Source of the DNA: Selenomonadaceae bacterium
GTDB taxonomy: Bacteria; Bacillota; Negativicutes; Selenomonadales; Selenomonadaceae
DNA: 64,000 bases
NCBI GenBank assembly: GCA_029338835.1
Contig: JAQYBD010000106.1
Location: forward strand, 1-64,000
Direction of reading: 5' to 3'
This document shows, one piece after another, positions 43,638 to 50,552 of the stretch; position 1 is the stretch's first letter, and each line of letters opens with the position of its first letter. The notes below the pieces were generated by a model, which was not told the origin of the DNA, ran no database searches, and worked only from the letters and a program-made list of their open reading frames with translations. Both the position numbers and the translations under genes were made by a program.

Positions 43638-43665
43638 AAAAGTCCCTGCTTCGGCGGGGGCTTTT
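43638..43665 (+). terminator. Terminator after mdh
   Basis: A stem from AAAAGTCCCTGC (43638-43649) to GCGGGGGCTTTT (43654-43665), with two G-T pairs, around a TTCG tetraloop, running into CTTGT. Stable intrinsic terminator. Confidence 0.9.
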
Positions 43666-43708
43666 CTTGTATCAGGCTCCATGGACGCAAAATGAATTTT
43701 GGCATAGC

Positions 43709-43742
43709 AAAGGCCCGACCGGTTCTTGCCGGAAGGGCCTTT
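43709..43742 (-). terminator. Terminator after the MarR-family gene
   Basis: AAAGGCCC (43709-43716) pairs with GGGCCTTT (43735-43742), with inner CCGG/CCGG pairing. On the minus strand it follows the regulator gene; it also acts as back-up for mdh. Confidence 0.85.
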
Positions 43743-43765
43743 TGCATCTGCAGGAAGACTGTGTT

Positions 43766-44221
43766 TCAGCGCAATCCCTGCAGGATCTTATAAAGTTCTG
43801 CTTTCATGGTTTCAATCTCGTCCGGCGCCAGTATGACACCTTCTTCGGCCAGATGACAGCCCATCTGTTTCGGTACATTCCTGGCCTGCTCTTTGAGCTT
43901 CAGGCCGGCTTTTGTCAAAATGGCATTTACGACGCGCTCATCTTCCGTACTGCGTCGGCGTTCGATGTAGCCGAGTTGTTCGAGTTTCTTGAGTACGGGT
44001 GTCAAAGTGCCGGAATCAAGATAGAGGCGATGCCCGAGATCCCGCACTGATATTTCCTTTTTTTCCCAGAGTACCATCATGGTCACATACTGCGTATAGG
44101 TCAAGCCGATGGCCTTGAGGAAGGGATGATAAGCCGCCACGATTTTGCGGGCACAGGCATATATGGGAAAGCAGAGCTGCTTATCAAGCAAGAGCAAATC
44201 ATCTTCGTGTTTTTGAGTCAT
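43766..44221 (-). CDS. MarR family regulator, OhrR-like
   Basis: 151 residues. The opening LLLLDKQLCFPIYACARK matches OhrR-type organic peroxide sensors, with the reactive cysteine expected at Cys17; a second Cys lies at 23. Winged-helix core includes YTQYVTMMVLWE and SGTLTPVLKKLE. OhrR proteins repress the peroxidase gene ohr, but no ohr gene lies next to it: neighbours are mdh (convergent) and tadA (divergent). An AT-rich palindrome lies about 90-115 bases upstream of its start. Confidence 0.9.
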   Translation of the reverse strand: MTQKHEDDLLLLDKQLCFPIYACARKIVAAYHPFLKAIGLTYTQYVTMMVLWEKKEISVRDLGHRLYLDSGTLTPVLKKLEQLGYIERRRSTEDERVVNAILTKAGLKLKEQARNVPKQMGCHLAEEGVILAPDEIETMKAELYKILQGLR

Positions 44222-44311
44222 ATGATATCCTTTCTGCGATTCATGATAAGAAACCTTTTATTTATATCATGCATTTGTTTTTTTATTATAGCAAATTTTC
44301 CCGAGAACCGT

Positions 44312-44337
44312 AAATAAAATTTTTAAAAATTATATTT
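44312..44337. promoter_or_regulatory. AT-rich palindrome between the OhrR-like gene and tadA
   Basis: Centre AATTTTTAAAAATT (44318-44331) is a perfect palindrome; flanks AAATA/TATTT extend it to 26 bases with one mismatched pair. AT-rich inverted repeats of this kind resemble OhrR boxes, but it lies well upstream of the regulator start. Confidence 0.4.
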
Positions 44338-44376
44338 TACAAAATCAGTTTAGTTACCCATCTATGGCGAAACAAC

Positions 44377-44410
44377 AAAAATCGGCGCATGGATTCGTGT
44401 GCCGATTTTT
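44377..44410. terminator. Terminator-like hairpin between divergent genes
   Basis: AAAAATCGGC (44377-44386) pairs with GCCGATTTTT (44401-44410), with extra pairs below a short loop; T-runs occur on both strands. It lies upstream of both the minus-strand regulator and plus-strand tadA, so no annotated gene ends here. Confidence 0.75.
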
Positions 44411-44491
44411 GCTGCTTTTATGGTGTTTTGTGGATGACCGGCCCTATGCTATAATAAAGACGAAATCTGTATTTGAGAACGGGGGATTGCC

Positions 44492-45025
44492 ATGCGAGAA
44501 GATGCGGATTATATGAGGATGGCGCTTGAGGAGGCTCAGAAGGCATACGATCTCGGTGAGGTCCCGATTGGTGCGGTGCTGGTGGATGCGTCTGGAGAAG
44601 TCGTGGCACGCGGACATAATATGCGCGAGATCTGGCGGGATGCCACAGCGCATGCTGAAATGATTGCCATTCGCGAGGCCTGTGAGAAACTCAGCCGCTG
44701 GCGCCTTTCAGGACTCACTTTGTATGTGACGATTGAGCCGTGTCCGATGTGTGCCGGTGCCATTGTCATGAGCCGAGTGGATCGCGTGGTTTACGGCAGT
44801 ACCGATGCCAGAGCCGGAGCTTGTGAATCGGTATTCAATATCCCAGGCAATCCGATGCTCAATCATCGTCCGGAGATGACGGCCGGTATCCTGCAGGAGG
44901 AATGCGCGGGCATCATGAAACGTTTCTTCAAAGAGCGGCGGGAGAAACGGAAACATGAGAAACAGGAGCGACAGGAAAAGCTTTGTTCTCAGCGTGAGGG
45001 AGTGGAGTGCTGCGTCAGCCATTGA
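44492..45025 (+). CDS. tadA: tRNA-specific adenosine deaminase TadA
   Basis: 177 residues, slightly longer than usual because of a charged C-terminal tail (KERREKRKHEKQERQEK). Zinc ligands and catalytic Glu are intact: HAE (His54, Glu56) and PCPMC (Cys84, Cys87). It converts A34 of tRNA-Arg(ACG) to inosine. A TATAAT box is at 44449-44454. Its last 37 bases overlap the 3' end of the convergent phosphatase gene. No SRP RNA or dnaX follows it, unlike Bacillus. Confidence 0.94.
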   Translation: MREDADYMRMALEEAQKAYDLGEVPIGAVLVDASGEVVARGHNMREIWRDATAHAEMIAIREACEKLSRWRLSGLTLYVTIEPCPMCAGAIVMSRVDRVVYGSTDARAGACESVFNIPGNPMLNHRPEMTAGILQEECAGIMKRFFKERREKRKHEKQERQEKLCSQREGVECCVSH

Positions 45026-45852
45026 CTCCAGCTCACCACAAAATCCTGGCCGCGTGTATCTTTGATGTACATGCTGAATTGCTCGAGCTCTGGCAGATAG
45101 CCGGTCTGCACGAGGTCAGCACCGCCGAGGGCTTTCTGGTGGGCTGCTGCCTCTGCTGCCGATATGCCGGGAATCTCGAGCAGCTCGTACAGGGTCATGA
45201 AAGTGGTCGTACGGCCCTGGCCGGCTTGGCAGTGGAAGAAGAGCCAGCCGTGCTTCTGGGGCAGGCTGCGGTAAAAGGCGACGAAATCATCGATGGCCTG
45301 CGGTTCGGGCCAGCTCATATCCGTGGCGGCAAAGCGTTGGTAGCCGTAGCCAAAAGTACGCGCGAGATGGCGTTCCGTTGCCCAGTCGCTGACGGTTGCA
45401 GCAAAAGGGGCTGCGATGGCTTTTTGGTCGGCATTGCCCATGGGCGTGGCGATGACTTCGGTGTGCAGCACGGCAGCGAGCTGCTGCCGTTCACGTCTTT
45501 CCACTTCGGCAGCTTGAAGGCCGCGATTGGCTGCATTTTTTTCCGTATGCCAGCTTACAGCGGCACCATTGAGGAAGCCGTGAGATTCCTGCCGCAGATC
45601 GATGATCCAGAGTGAGGTGCCATCCTTGCATCCAAGCGCTTCGGGCAACGATCTCAGTGCAGCGGGGACAGGCTGGCTGCCACCGGCAATTTGCAGTTCT
45701 TTGTCGATGCGGAAATGATGCGGCATGATGGCGGCAGGGTCTGCGTCAAGACGCCAGGCTGCCTGGGCAAGAATGTGGCGTTCACTGGAAAAAATAAGGA
45801 TGAATACCGAGAAAAGCAAGAGGATGAAGGCTGGGCGTGTTATTTTCTGCAT
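44989..45852 (-). CDS. PTP-like cysteine phytase / inositol polyphosphate phosphatase homologue
   Basis: 287 residues. A signal peptide (hydrophobic residues 8-22) suggests secretion to the periplasm. The P-loop HCQAGQGRT (207-215) has the CX5R nucleophile Cys208 and Arg214, and TDMSWPEP around Asp178 supplies the general acid. The overall pattern, including the C-terminal W..WL..H segment, matches the Selenomonas ruminantium cysteine phytase as I recall it, whose P-loop reads HCEAGVGRT and acid loop TDHVWP. The Glu-to-Gln, Val-to-Gln and His-to-Met differences may change activity or substrate. Overlaps tadA by 37 bases, tail to tail. Confidence 0.82.
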   Translation of the reverse strand: MQKITRPAFILLLFSVFILIFSSERHILAQAAWRLDADPAAIMPHHFRIDKELQIAGGSQPVPAALRSLPEALGCKDGTSLWIIDLRQESHGFLNGAAVSWHTEKNAANRGLQAAEVERRERQQLAAVLHTEVIATPMGNADQKAIAAPFAATVSDWATERHLARTFGYGYQRFAATDMSWPEPQAIDDFVAFYRSLPQKHGWLFFHCQAGQGRTTTFMTLYELLEIPGISAAEAAAHQKALGGADLVQTGYLPELEQFSMYIKDTRGQDFVVSWSQWLTQHSTPSR

Positions 45853-45987
45853 CGTGCATATTCCTTTCTGTGCGTGGGCAGCAAATTTTCTTGTATTTCA
45901 AGTATAAAATAAAATGCAGCGCCTGTCAGCTTGCCATTGGAGGATAGATGTGATTGCCAGTTTTCTGGGACATGAATGCAAAAATAT

Positions 45988-46031
45988 AACGGTATCCCGT
46001 CGCGTGCATTGAGTGCAGACGGGATACCGTT
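45988..46031. terminator. Terminator after the CO dehydrogenase gene
   Basis: A perfect 14-base stem, AACGGTATCCCGTC (45988-46001) with GACGGGATACCGTT (46018-46031), flanked by T-rich tracts on both strands. It ends the minus-strand cooS transcript. Confidence 0.93.
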
Positions 46032-46047
46032 TTTTAGGCCAGGTGAT

Positions 46048-48147
46048 TTACTTCCAGCCCAGTTTCTGACGCTGTGCTTCCATATCGGCTACGATTTCTT
46101 TGCCCAGGGCGATGGGGTCGGTATTGACATGCATGACGGCACCGAGCGTGGCTTTCGTATCGTGTTTGAGGAAGTTCTCGACGTTCGTGGAACCCTGTAC
46201 CGGTGGTTCGACGCAATGATAGGAGTCGATGCCGAAGAGACGGAAAGCCAGCGAGGCATCGAGTCCTTTCTCGTTGGACCATTCGGGGCTAGAGAAGGCG
46301 TAGGGCATGTCCTTGATGGCGATGCCGGCCACCGCTGCAATACCGCCGAGGATGGCAGAAGAACGCGTGTTGTCGACGCATTCGCCGACGTGCCAGACGG
46401 GGGGCAGGTCGTGTTCTTCGAGGAAAGCTTTGAGGGATGCACCGGCTTCGTTGCGCCCTTTCTTGCTGCAAAGCCCCATCTTGAGCAGAGGGAAGGATGC
46501 ACAGCCGTTGGTCAGGATCAGGATGTTGTTCTTGAGGAGGGTCTTGGCGACATCCAAAGTAGCGCGTTCATAGATGACGCGTGGATTGGAGCAGCCGACA
46601 ATGTTGCAGATGCCGCGAATGCGTCCGTCCTTGAGTGCGTCATAGAGATCGCGGAAGCCGTGGAACTGTTCGGCAACATTTTCCCCAGTGAAGCCGACTT
46701 CAGCCGTGACTTCGTACTGCGGGATGTGTACAGGGATATCGCGGCGTTCGGCATAGCTTTCGATTGCACGCGTAATGATCTTGCGGGCCAGTTTTTCCGT
46801 ATCTTCGACATTGGCATGGTGATGGTCGTATGCGTAGTGTTCGGCACCTGGCAGACGGGCGTTGTCACTCGTCGTGATGACGGTCGTCTTGAAGCAGCGT
46901 GCCACATCCATGATGGAGGGGTAGACATCCTGGACGTCGGCACACCAGAGGTCGAGCGCCCCGGTGCCGAGAACGAGTTCTGCACCGACCGCATTGGAAA
47001 GCGGGATGACATTCTCATAACGGTACATGGCGGCAAGGCAGGAACAGCAGACACCATAGAACTGGATGCCTTCGGCACCGTGCTGCTTGGCGAGGGCAAT
47101 CATTTCCGGCGTGCGGCCGACGCGGACAATCTCGCTGACGAGGGTCGGCAGATGACCGTGTACGGCAATGTTGACCCAGCCCTTCTTGAGTGCGCCGATG
47201 TTGATTTTCGAGGTGGCGCGATGTCCATTGCCAAAGAGGACATCGGTGCCGATGTTCGCAGCCATGACACCCGTGAAACAGAAAGCCAGGCCGCAGCGCA
47301 GGAATTCCTGCATGAGGCTTTCCCAATCGCCATCCGTGCCGATGCCCGTGCGGTGGTAGGCGTCGAATACTTCATTATAGGCGCTGATGGGGATGATATC
47401 GAGCTTGTCCCATACGTCCTGGCGTTCCTTTGGTGCCATGACACGGATGGTCTTGTAGTCATCGGGGACGGCACGGCTGAGGTCTTCGAGCAGGATATCC
47501 GCGAGCTGGCCGGTGAGTTCCTGGGCGCTCTTGCTTTCCGTCTCAAGCCCGAAAGCCTGGCAGACGGTGCGCAGCTTCTTTTCGCCGAGGATGGGCAGCT
47601 TCAGGCGGCCTTCGGCAACGAATTTCATCGAGAGCAGGACTTCGCGGGCATGTGCGCCGTGCTGGGCAACACCTGCTGCAGCACTGCGCAGCAGATTGCG
47701 GGCGACGATGAGGTCGGCATCGGCACCGCAGACCCCGCGCGGACTCTTCTTCGTGATCTTGCATGGACCCATATTGCAGTTCTTGCAGCAGACGCCGGCA
47801 AGGCCAAACGTACACTGCGGCTTTTGCTGGTCAAACCGGTCAAAGATGGTCTCCTGGCCAATCTGTCCCATGTAGCGCAGCATCTCACGTACAGCCGGAT
47901 CCGGTGTTTTTTCCAGGACATCGTCCTTTGAGACGAAAGTCTTGCGATAGGCTGCGATGGCTTCCATGTAATCATTGACGCCGACTTCATGATGCTCTCC
48001 TGGTGCATGGACGTGCGTGCGCCAGTCCGGATGCTCGCCAGGCTGCAGCGGATCATCATCATGGTGATGATGGTGGTGATGGTGGTGTTCCTGTCCATGA
48101 TGATGCGTGTGGCCATCGTGGTTATGGGAAAAGGTTTCTTCTGACAT
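46048..48147 (-). CDS. cooS: Anaerobic Ni-Fe carbon monoxide dehydrogenase with His-rich N-terminus
   Basis: 699 residues, about 60 more than many CooS proteins. Residues 1-55 contain 20 histidines, 15 of them in residues 8-29 including nine consecutive (21-29), followed by acidic DDD; this resembles nickel-binding tails of HypB, CooJ or SlyD. The catalytic body has the N-terminal cluster cysteines (CCKNCNMGPCK) and the C-cluster ligands in the GCSNPR, NGCASF and HVGECVDN segments. It oxidises CO to CO2 and could feed reduced ferredoxin. No cooC, cooF or acetyl-CoA synthase gene is adjacent. The start at 48147 has GGAGAGC upstream. Hybrid-cluster protein is excluded by the CooS-specific cysteines. 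Confidence 0.92.
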   Translation of the reverse strand: MSEETFSHNHDGHTHHHGQEHHHHHHHHHDDDPLQPGEHPDWRTHVHAPGEHHEVGVNDYMEAIAAYRKTFVSKDDVLEKTPDPAVREMLRYMGQIGQETIFDRFDQQKPQCTFGLAGVCCKNCNMGPCKITKKSPRGVCGADADLIVARNLLRSAAAGVAQHGAHAREVLLSMKFVAEGRLKLPILGEKKLRTVCQAFGLETESKSAQELTGQLADILLEDLSRAVPDDYKTIRVMAPKERQDVWDKLDIIPISAYNEVFDAYHRTGIGTDGDWESLMQEFLRCGLAFCFTGVMAANIGTDVLFGNGHRATSKINIGALKKGWVNIAVHGHLPTLVSEIVRVGRTPEMIALAKQHGAEGIQFYGVCCSCLAAMYRYENVIPLSNAVGAELVLGTGALDLWCADVQDVYPSIMDVARCFKTTVITTSDNARLPGAEHYAYDHHHANVEDTEKLARKIITRAIESYAERRDIPVHIPQYEVTAEVGFTGENVAEQFHGFRDLYDALKDGRIRGICNIVGCSNPRVIYERATLDVAKTLLKNNILILTNGCASFPLLKMGLCSKKGRNEAGASLKAFLEEHDLPPVWHVGECVDNTRSSAILGGIAAVAGIAIKDMPYAFSSPEWSNEKGLDASLAFRLFGIDSYHCVEPPVQGSTNVENFLKHDTKATLGAVMHVNTDPIALGKEIVADMEAQRQKLGWK

Positions 48148-48193
48148 GATGGGCTCTCCTATTCTTTGCTTTCGTTGTCAAAACTAAAAACAT

Positions 48194-48234
48194 ACTTTAC
48201 AGATATATTTTACATATTTATAATACTGTAAAGT
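48194..48234. promoter_or_regulatory. Inverted and direct TTTACA repeats upstream of cooS
   Basis: ACTTTACAG (48194-48202) and CTGTAAAGT (48226-48234) are perfect inverted repeats with 32-base centre spacing, about three helical turns; a third copy, TTTTACAT, lies between them at 48208-48215. The region is AT-rich and includes -35/-10-like elements for the minus strand. It looks like a regulator-binding region for the CO dehydrogenase gene. Confidence 0.55.
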
Positions 48235-48402
48235 GTCCTGGTTGTCAAATGTCTTTTATCCCGGTACAGACAGGTTGTGGAAAAAGCTGCAGGAATCCGG
48301 AACATTGTCCGTGCAATCTTTTTGCACATATATTATAATGAAAACGACTGGCTGCATGGCTGGCAGCAGGATGATGAAGATAAATGAGGTGATACTGTCA
48401 AG

Positions 48403-49140
48403 ATGGATATTACGATGACTTATCTGTTGAACAGCGGCTTTCTCGTGCGTGCGGGACGTACGCTGCTGGTCTTTGATGATTACAGGGATCCAGGGCATGC
48501 CGTGGACAAGGCTGTGGCAGCGGATGATTATGACCAGCTCTATATTTTTGCCTCTCATGCGCATTTCGACCATTTTGATCCGCATATCGGTCTTTATGAG
48601 GATGCGGCGACTCAATATATTTTTGGCTATGATATCCGCCATACGAAAGGAGTGCGCGCATTCCCACAGGATAAGGTGCAGTTCCTTTCCACTTACAGCC
48701 ATTGGGAGGATGAGGATCTGTCTGTGGAATCGTTTGATTCGACGGATGCGGGAGTATCCTTTCTCGTGACCTTGAAGCATGAAGGCTGCCGCATCTTCCA
48801 TGCCGGAGATTTCAATTGGTGGGATTGGGATGGCGAAGACAGCGAGACGAGGAAGCTGGCCGAGAATGCTTTTCGCAAGCAGATGAAGAAACTGCAGGGG
48901 CTGCAGGCCGATGTCGCGTTCTTCCCTGTGGACGGACGTCTCGGCAAACAGCTGGACAAAGGTGCCAGGGAGTTCTGTGCGGCAACGGATATCAAGGCTC
49001 TGGTGACGATGCACTCAGTGGGCTATCCGGCCTGGCAACCGCCTGCCGGCTTTTTCCGGCCGGGCCATGAAGTGCCGGTATGGTCGCCGCGCGAACCGGG
49101 AGAAAAGAATGTCCTGCGCGCTGGCAGGCTATTGAAATGA
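48403..49140 (+). CDS. Metallo-beta-lactamase-fold hydrolase
   Basis: 245 residues. The metal motif SHAHFDHFDP near residue 50 and a later FHAGDFNWWD with another metal Asp mark an MBL-fold enzyme of the UlaG-like/YtkL type. The reaction is unknown; relatives include phosphodiesterases and lactonases. ATG 48403 lies ten bases after GAGGTGA. A TATAAT box (48334-48339) preceded by a GTGCAA/TTGCAC inverted repeat (48311-48327) lies upstream. The next gene starts 19 bases after its stop. Confidence 0.85.
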   Translation: MDITMTYLLNSGFLVRAGRTLLVFDDYRDPGHAVDKAVAADDYDQLYIFASHAHFDHFDPHIGLYEDAATQYIFGYDIRHTKGVRAFPQDKVQFLSTYSHWEDEDLSVESFDSTDAGVSFLVTLKHEGCRIFHAGDFNWWDWDGEDSETRKLAENAFRKQMKKLQGLQADVAFFPVDGRLGKQLDKGAREFCAATDIKALVTMHSVGYPAWQPPAGFFRPGHEVPVWSPREPGEKNVLRAGRLLK

Positions 49141-49159
49141 CAGGAGGAGATGGGGTAAA

Positions 49160-49747
49160 ATGAAGAAGATGCTTATGATGCTGCTGGCATTGACGCTTCT
49201 CTTGACGGGAGGATGCCTGGCGGCAGGAAACAGTAACGCAACATCATCAGCCAACGGAGGAGAGAAACACATGGCAAATCGCATTGCAGTATTTGAGACG
49301 AACCAGGGGAATTTTGAGATCGAGCTTTTCGAGGACAAGACGCCGATCACGACGAAGAATTTCATTGACCTTGCCCAGAAGGGCTTTTATGATGGCGTCA
49401 TCTTCCATCGCGTCATCGATGGCTTCATGATCCAGGGCGGTGACCCGACGGGAACCGGTACGGGTGGCCCGGGCTATACGATCGAGGACGAATTCGTCAA
49501 CAGCCTGCGCTTCACGGGAGAAGGCATCCTGGCTATGGCCAATACGGGCAGACCGCATACGGGCGGCAGCCAGTTCTTCATCACGCTCGACAAGACGCCT
49601 TGGCTCGATGGCCATCATACGATCTTCGGCAAGGTCGTGAAGGGCATGGACGTTGTCCGCAAGATTGGCCATGTTGAAACGGACTTTGCGGACCGCCCGC
49701 TGGAGGATGTCGTCATCAAGACCATCAAGATCCAGGAAGCGGAATGA
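49160..49747 (+). CDS. Cyclophilin-type peptidyl-prolyl isomerase, lipoprotein precursor
   Basis: 195 residues. An N-terminal lipoprotein signal ends in LTGGC (Cys19), followed by a Ser/Asn-rich linker and a cyclophilin domain (about 40-195) with FHRVIDGFMIQGGDP, MANTGRPHTGGSQFFI and WLDGHHTIFGKV, all core catalytic segments. It catalyses proline cis-trans isomerisation, here predicted at the membrane surface. A second ATG at 49271 has GGAGGAGA at good spacing and would give a cytoplasmic 158-residue form starting MANRIAVFETNQGNFE. ATG 49160 follows AGGAGATGGGG. Confidence 0.92.
   Translation: MKKMLMMLLALTLLLTGGCLAAGNSNATSSANGGEKHMANRIAVFETNQGNFEIELFEDKTPITTKNFIDLAQKGFYDGVIFHRVIDGFMIQGGDPTGTGTGGPGYTIEDEFVNSLRFTGEGILAMANTGRPHTGGSQFFITLDKTPWLDGHHTIFGKVVKGMDVVRKIGHVETDFADRPLEDVVIKTIKIQEAE
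49256..49273 (+). promoter_or_regulatory. Internal ribosome binding site and alternative start in the cyclophilin gene
   Basis: GGAGGAGAG (49256-49264) precedes an in-frame ATG at 49271, seven to ten bases away. It is as strong as the site at the annotated start and removes the entire lipoprotein signal. Confidence 0.5.
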
Positions 49748-49750
49748 ACC

Positions 49751-50020
49751 GTGCCGACGGCGTATACGTATATGGTCGAATGCGCGGATGGCAGCCTCTA
49801 TACGGGGTGGACGAATGACCTCAAGCGACGCGTGGCGGCTCACAATGCGGGGCGCGGAGCGAAGTACACGCGTGCGCGCCGGCCGGTACGCCTTGTCTAT
49901 TTTGAGTGCTTTGCGACCAAGGAAGAGGCACTCTCGCGCGAGGCTGGCATCAAGCATCTGTCCCGCGCGGCCAAACTGGCCTTGATTGACAGCTGCGGCA
50001 AAGAAACGTATAATGAATAA
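49751..50020 (+). CDS. GIY-YIG domain protein (UPF0213/YhbQ family)
   Basis: 89 residues, one GIY-YIG module: YTYMVECADGSLYTGWT carries the two tyrosine motifs, with the conserved Arg (LKRRVAAHNAG) and a later Glu. Family members are small nucleases or DNA-binding proteins of uncertain role. GTG 49751 begins four bases after the cyclophilin stop; its ribosome binding site is weak. The 3' end of the gene contains the consensus promoter for greA. Confidence 0.9.
   Translation: MPTAYTYMVECADGSLYTGWTNDLKRRVAAHNAGRGAKYTRARRPVRLVYFECFATKEEALSREAGIKHLSRAAKLALIDSCGKETYNE
49986..50014 (+). promoter_or_regulatory. greA promoter inside the preceding gene
   Basis: TTGACA (49986-49991) and TATAAT (50009-50014), 17-base spacer, both perfect consensus, within the last codons of the GIY-YIG gene. 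Confidence 0.85.
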
Positions 50021-50052
50021 GTTAAACTGAACATAAAAAGGGGCGTTTTATC

Positions 50053-50523
50053 ATGGCAGACAAGAAGGTCATGCTGACCGAGGACGGCTATAATAAACTC
50101 GTAGAAAAACTGAATTATCTCAAGAGCGTCAAGCGTATCGAGATTGCACAGCGCCTGAAGGCAGCAATTGCCCTCGGCGACCTTTCGGAGAACTCCGAGT
50201 ACGATGATGCGAAGAATGAGCAGGCATTCCTCGAAGGTGAGATCCAGGATCTCGAGGCAAAGATCCGCAATTCGCATATCATCAAAGCTGGTGCCGGTGA
50301 TGTCGTCCAGATGGGCAGCAGTGTAACGGTCAAGGATCTTGAGTTCGATGATGAGGATACGTTCATGCTCGTCGGTTCAACGGAAGCAGATCCGGATGAA
50401 GGCAAGATTTCCAACGAGTCGCCGCTCGGCCAGGCATTGCTCGGCCAGAAGAAGGGCAGTGTCGTCGATGTTCATGCACCGGCCGGCATCATCAAGTACG
50501 AGATTATCGACATCAAGGGCTAA
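50053..50523 (+). CDS. greA: Transcription elongation factor GreA
   Basis: 156 residues. N-terminal coiled coil (about 1-75) with the acidic tip [14 protein letters not shown], and a C-terminal FKBP-like globular domain. It enters the RNA polymerase secondary channel and stimulates transcript cleavage. ATG 50053 follows AAAGGGGCG. It has its own consensus promoter and is followed after 29 bases by lysS, a common pairing in Firmicutes. Confidence 0.96.
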   Translation: MADKKVMLTEDGYNKLVEKLNYLKSVKRIEIAQRLKAAIALGDLSENSEYDDAKNEQAFLEGEIQDLEAKIRNSHIIKAGAGDVVQMGSSVTVKDLEFDDEDTFMLVGSTEADPDEGKISNESPLGQALLGQKKGSVVDVHAPAGIIKYEIIDIKG

Positions 50524-50552
50524 GTTCCCGCAGAGATTGGAGTAAAGCAAGC

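Noticed and set aside
45976-47931. 651-codon plus-strand ORF opposite cooS
   Set aside because: Opposite-strand shadow of the CO dehydrogenase gene; it begins in a terminator.
50521-50552. T-box leader for lysS
   Set aside because: Only 29 bases separate greA and lysS; no T-box sequence is seen there or upstream of greA.
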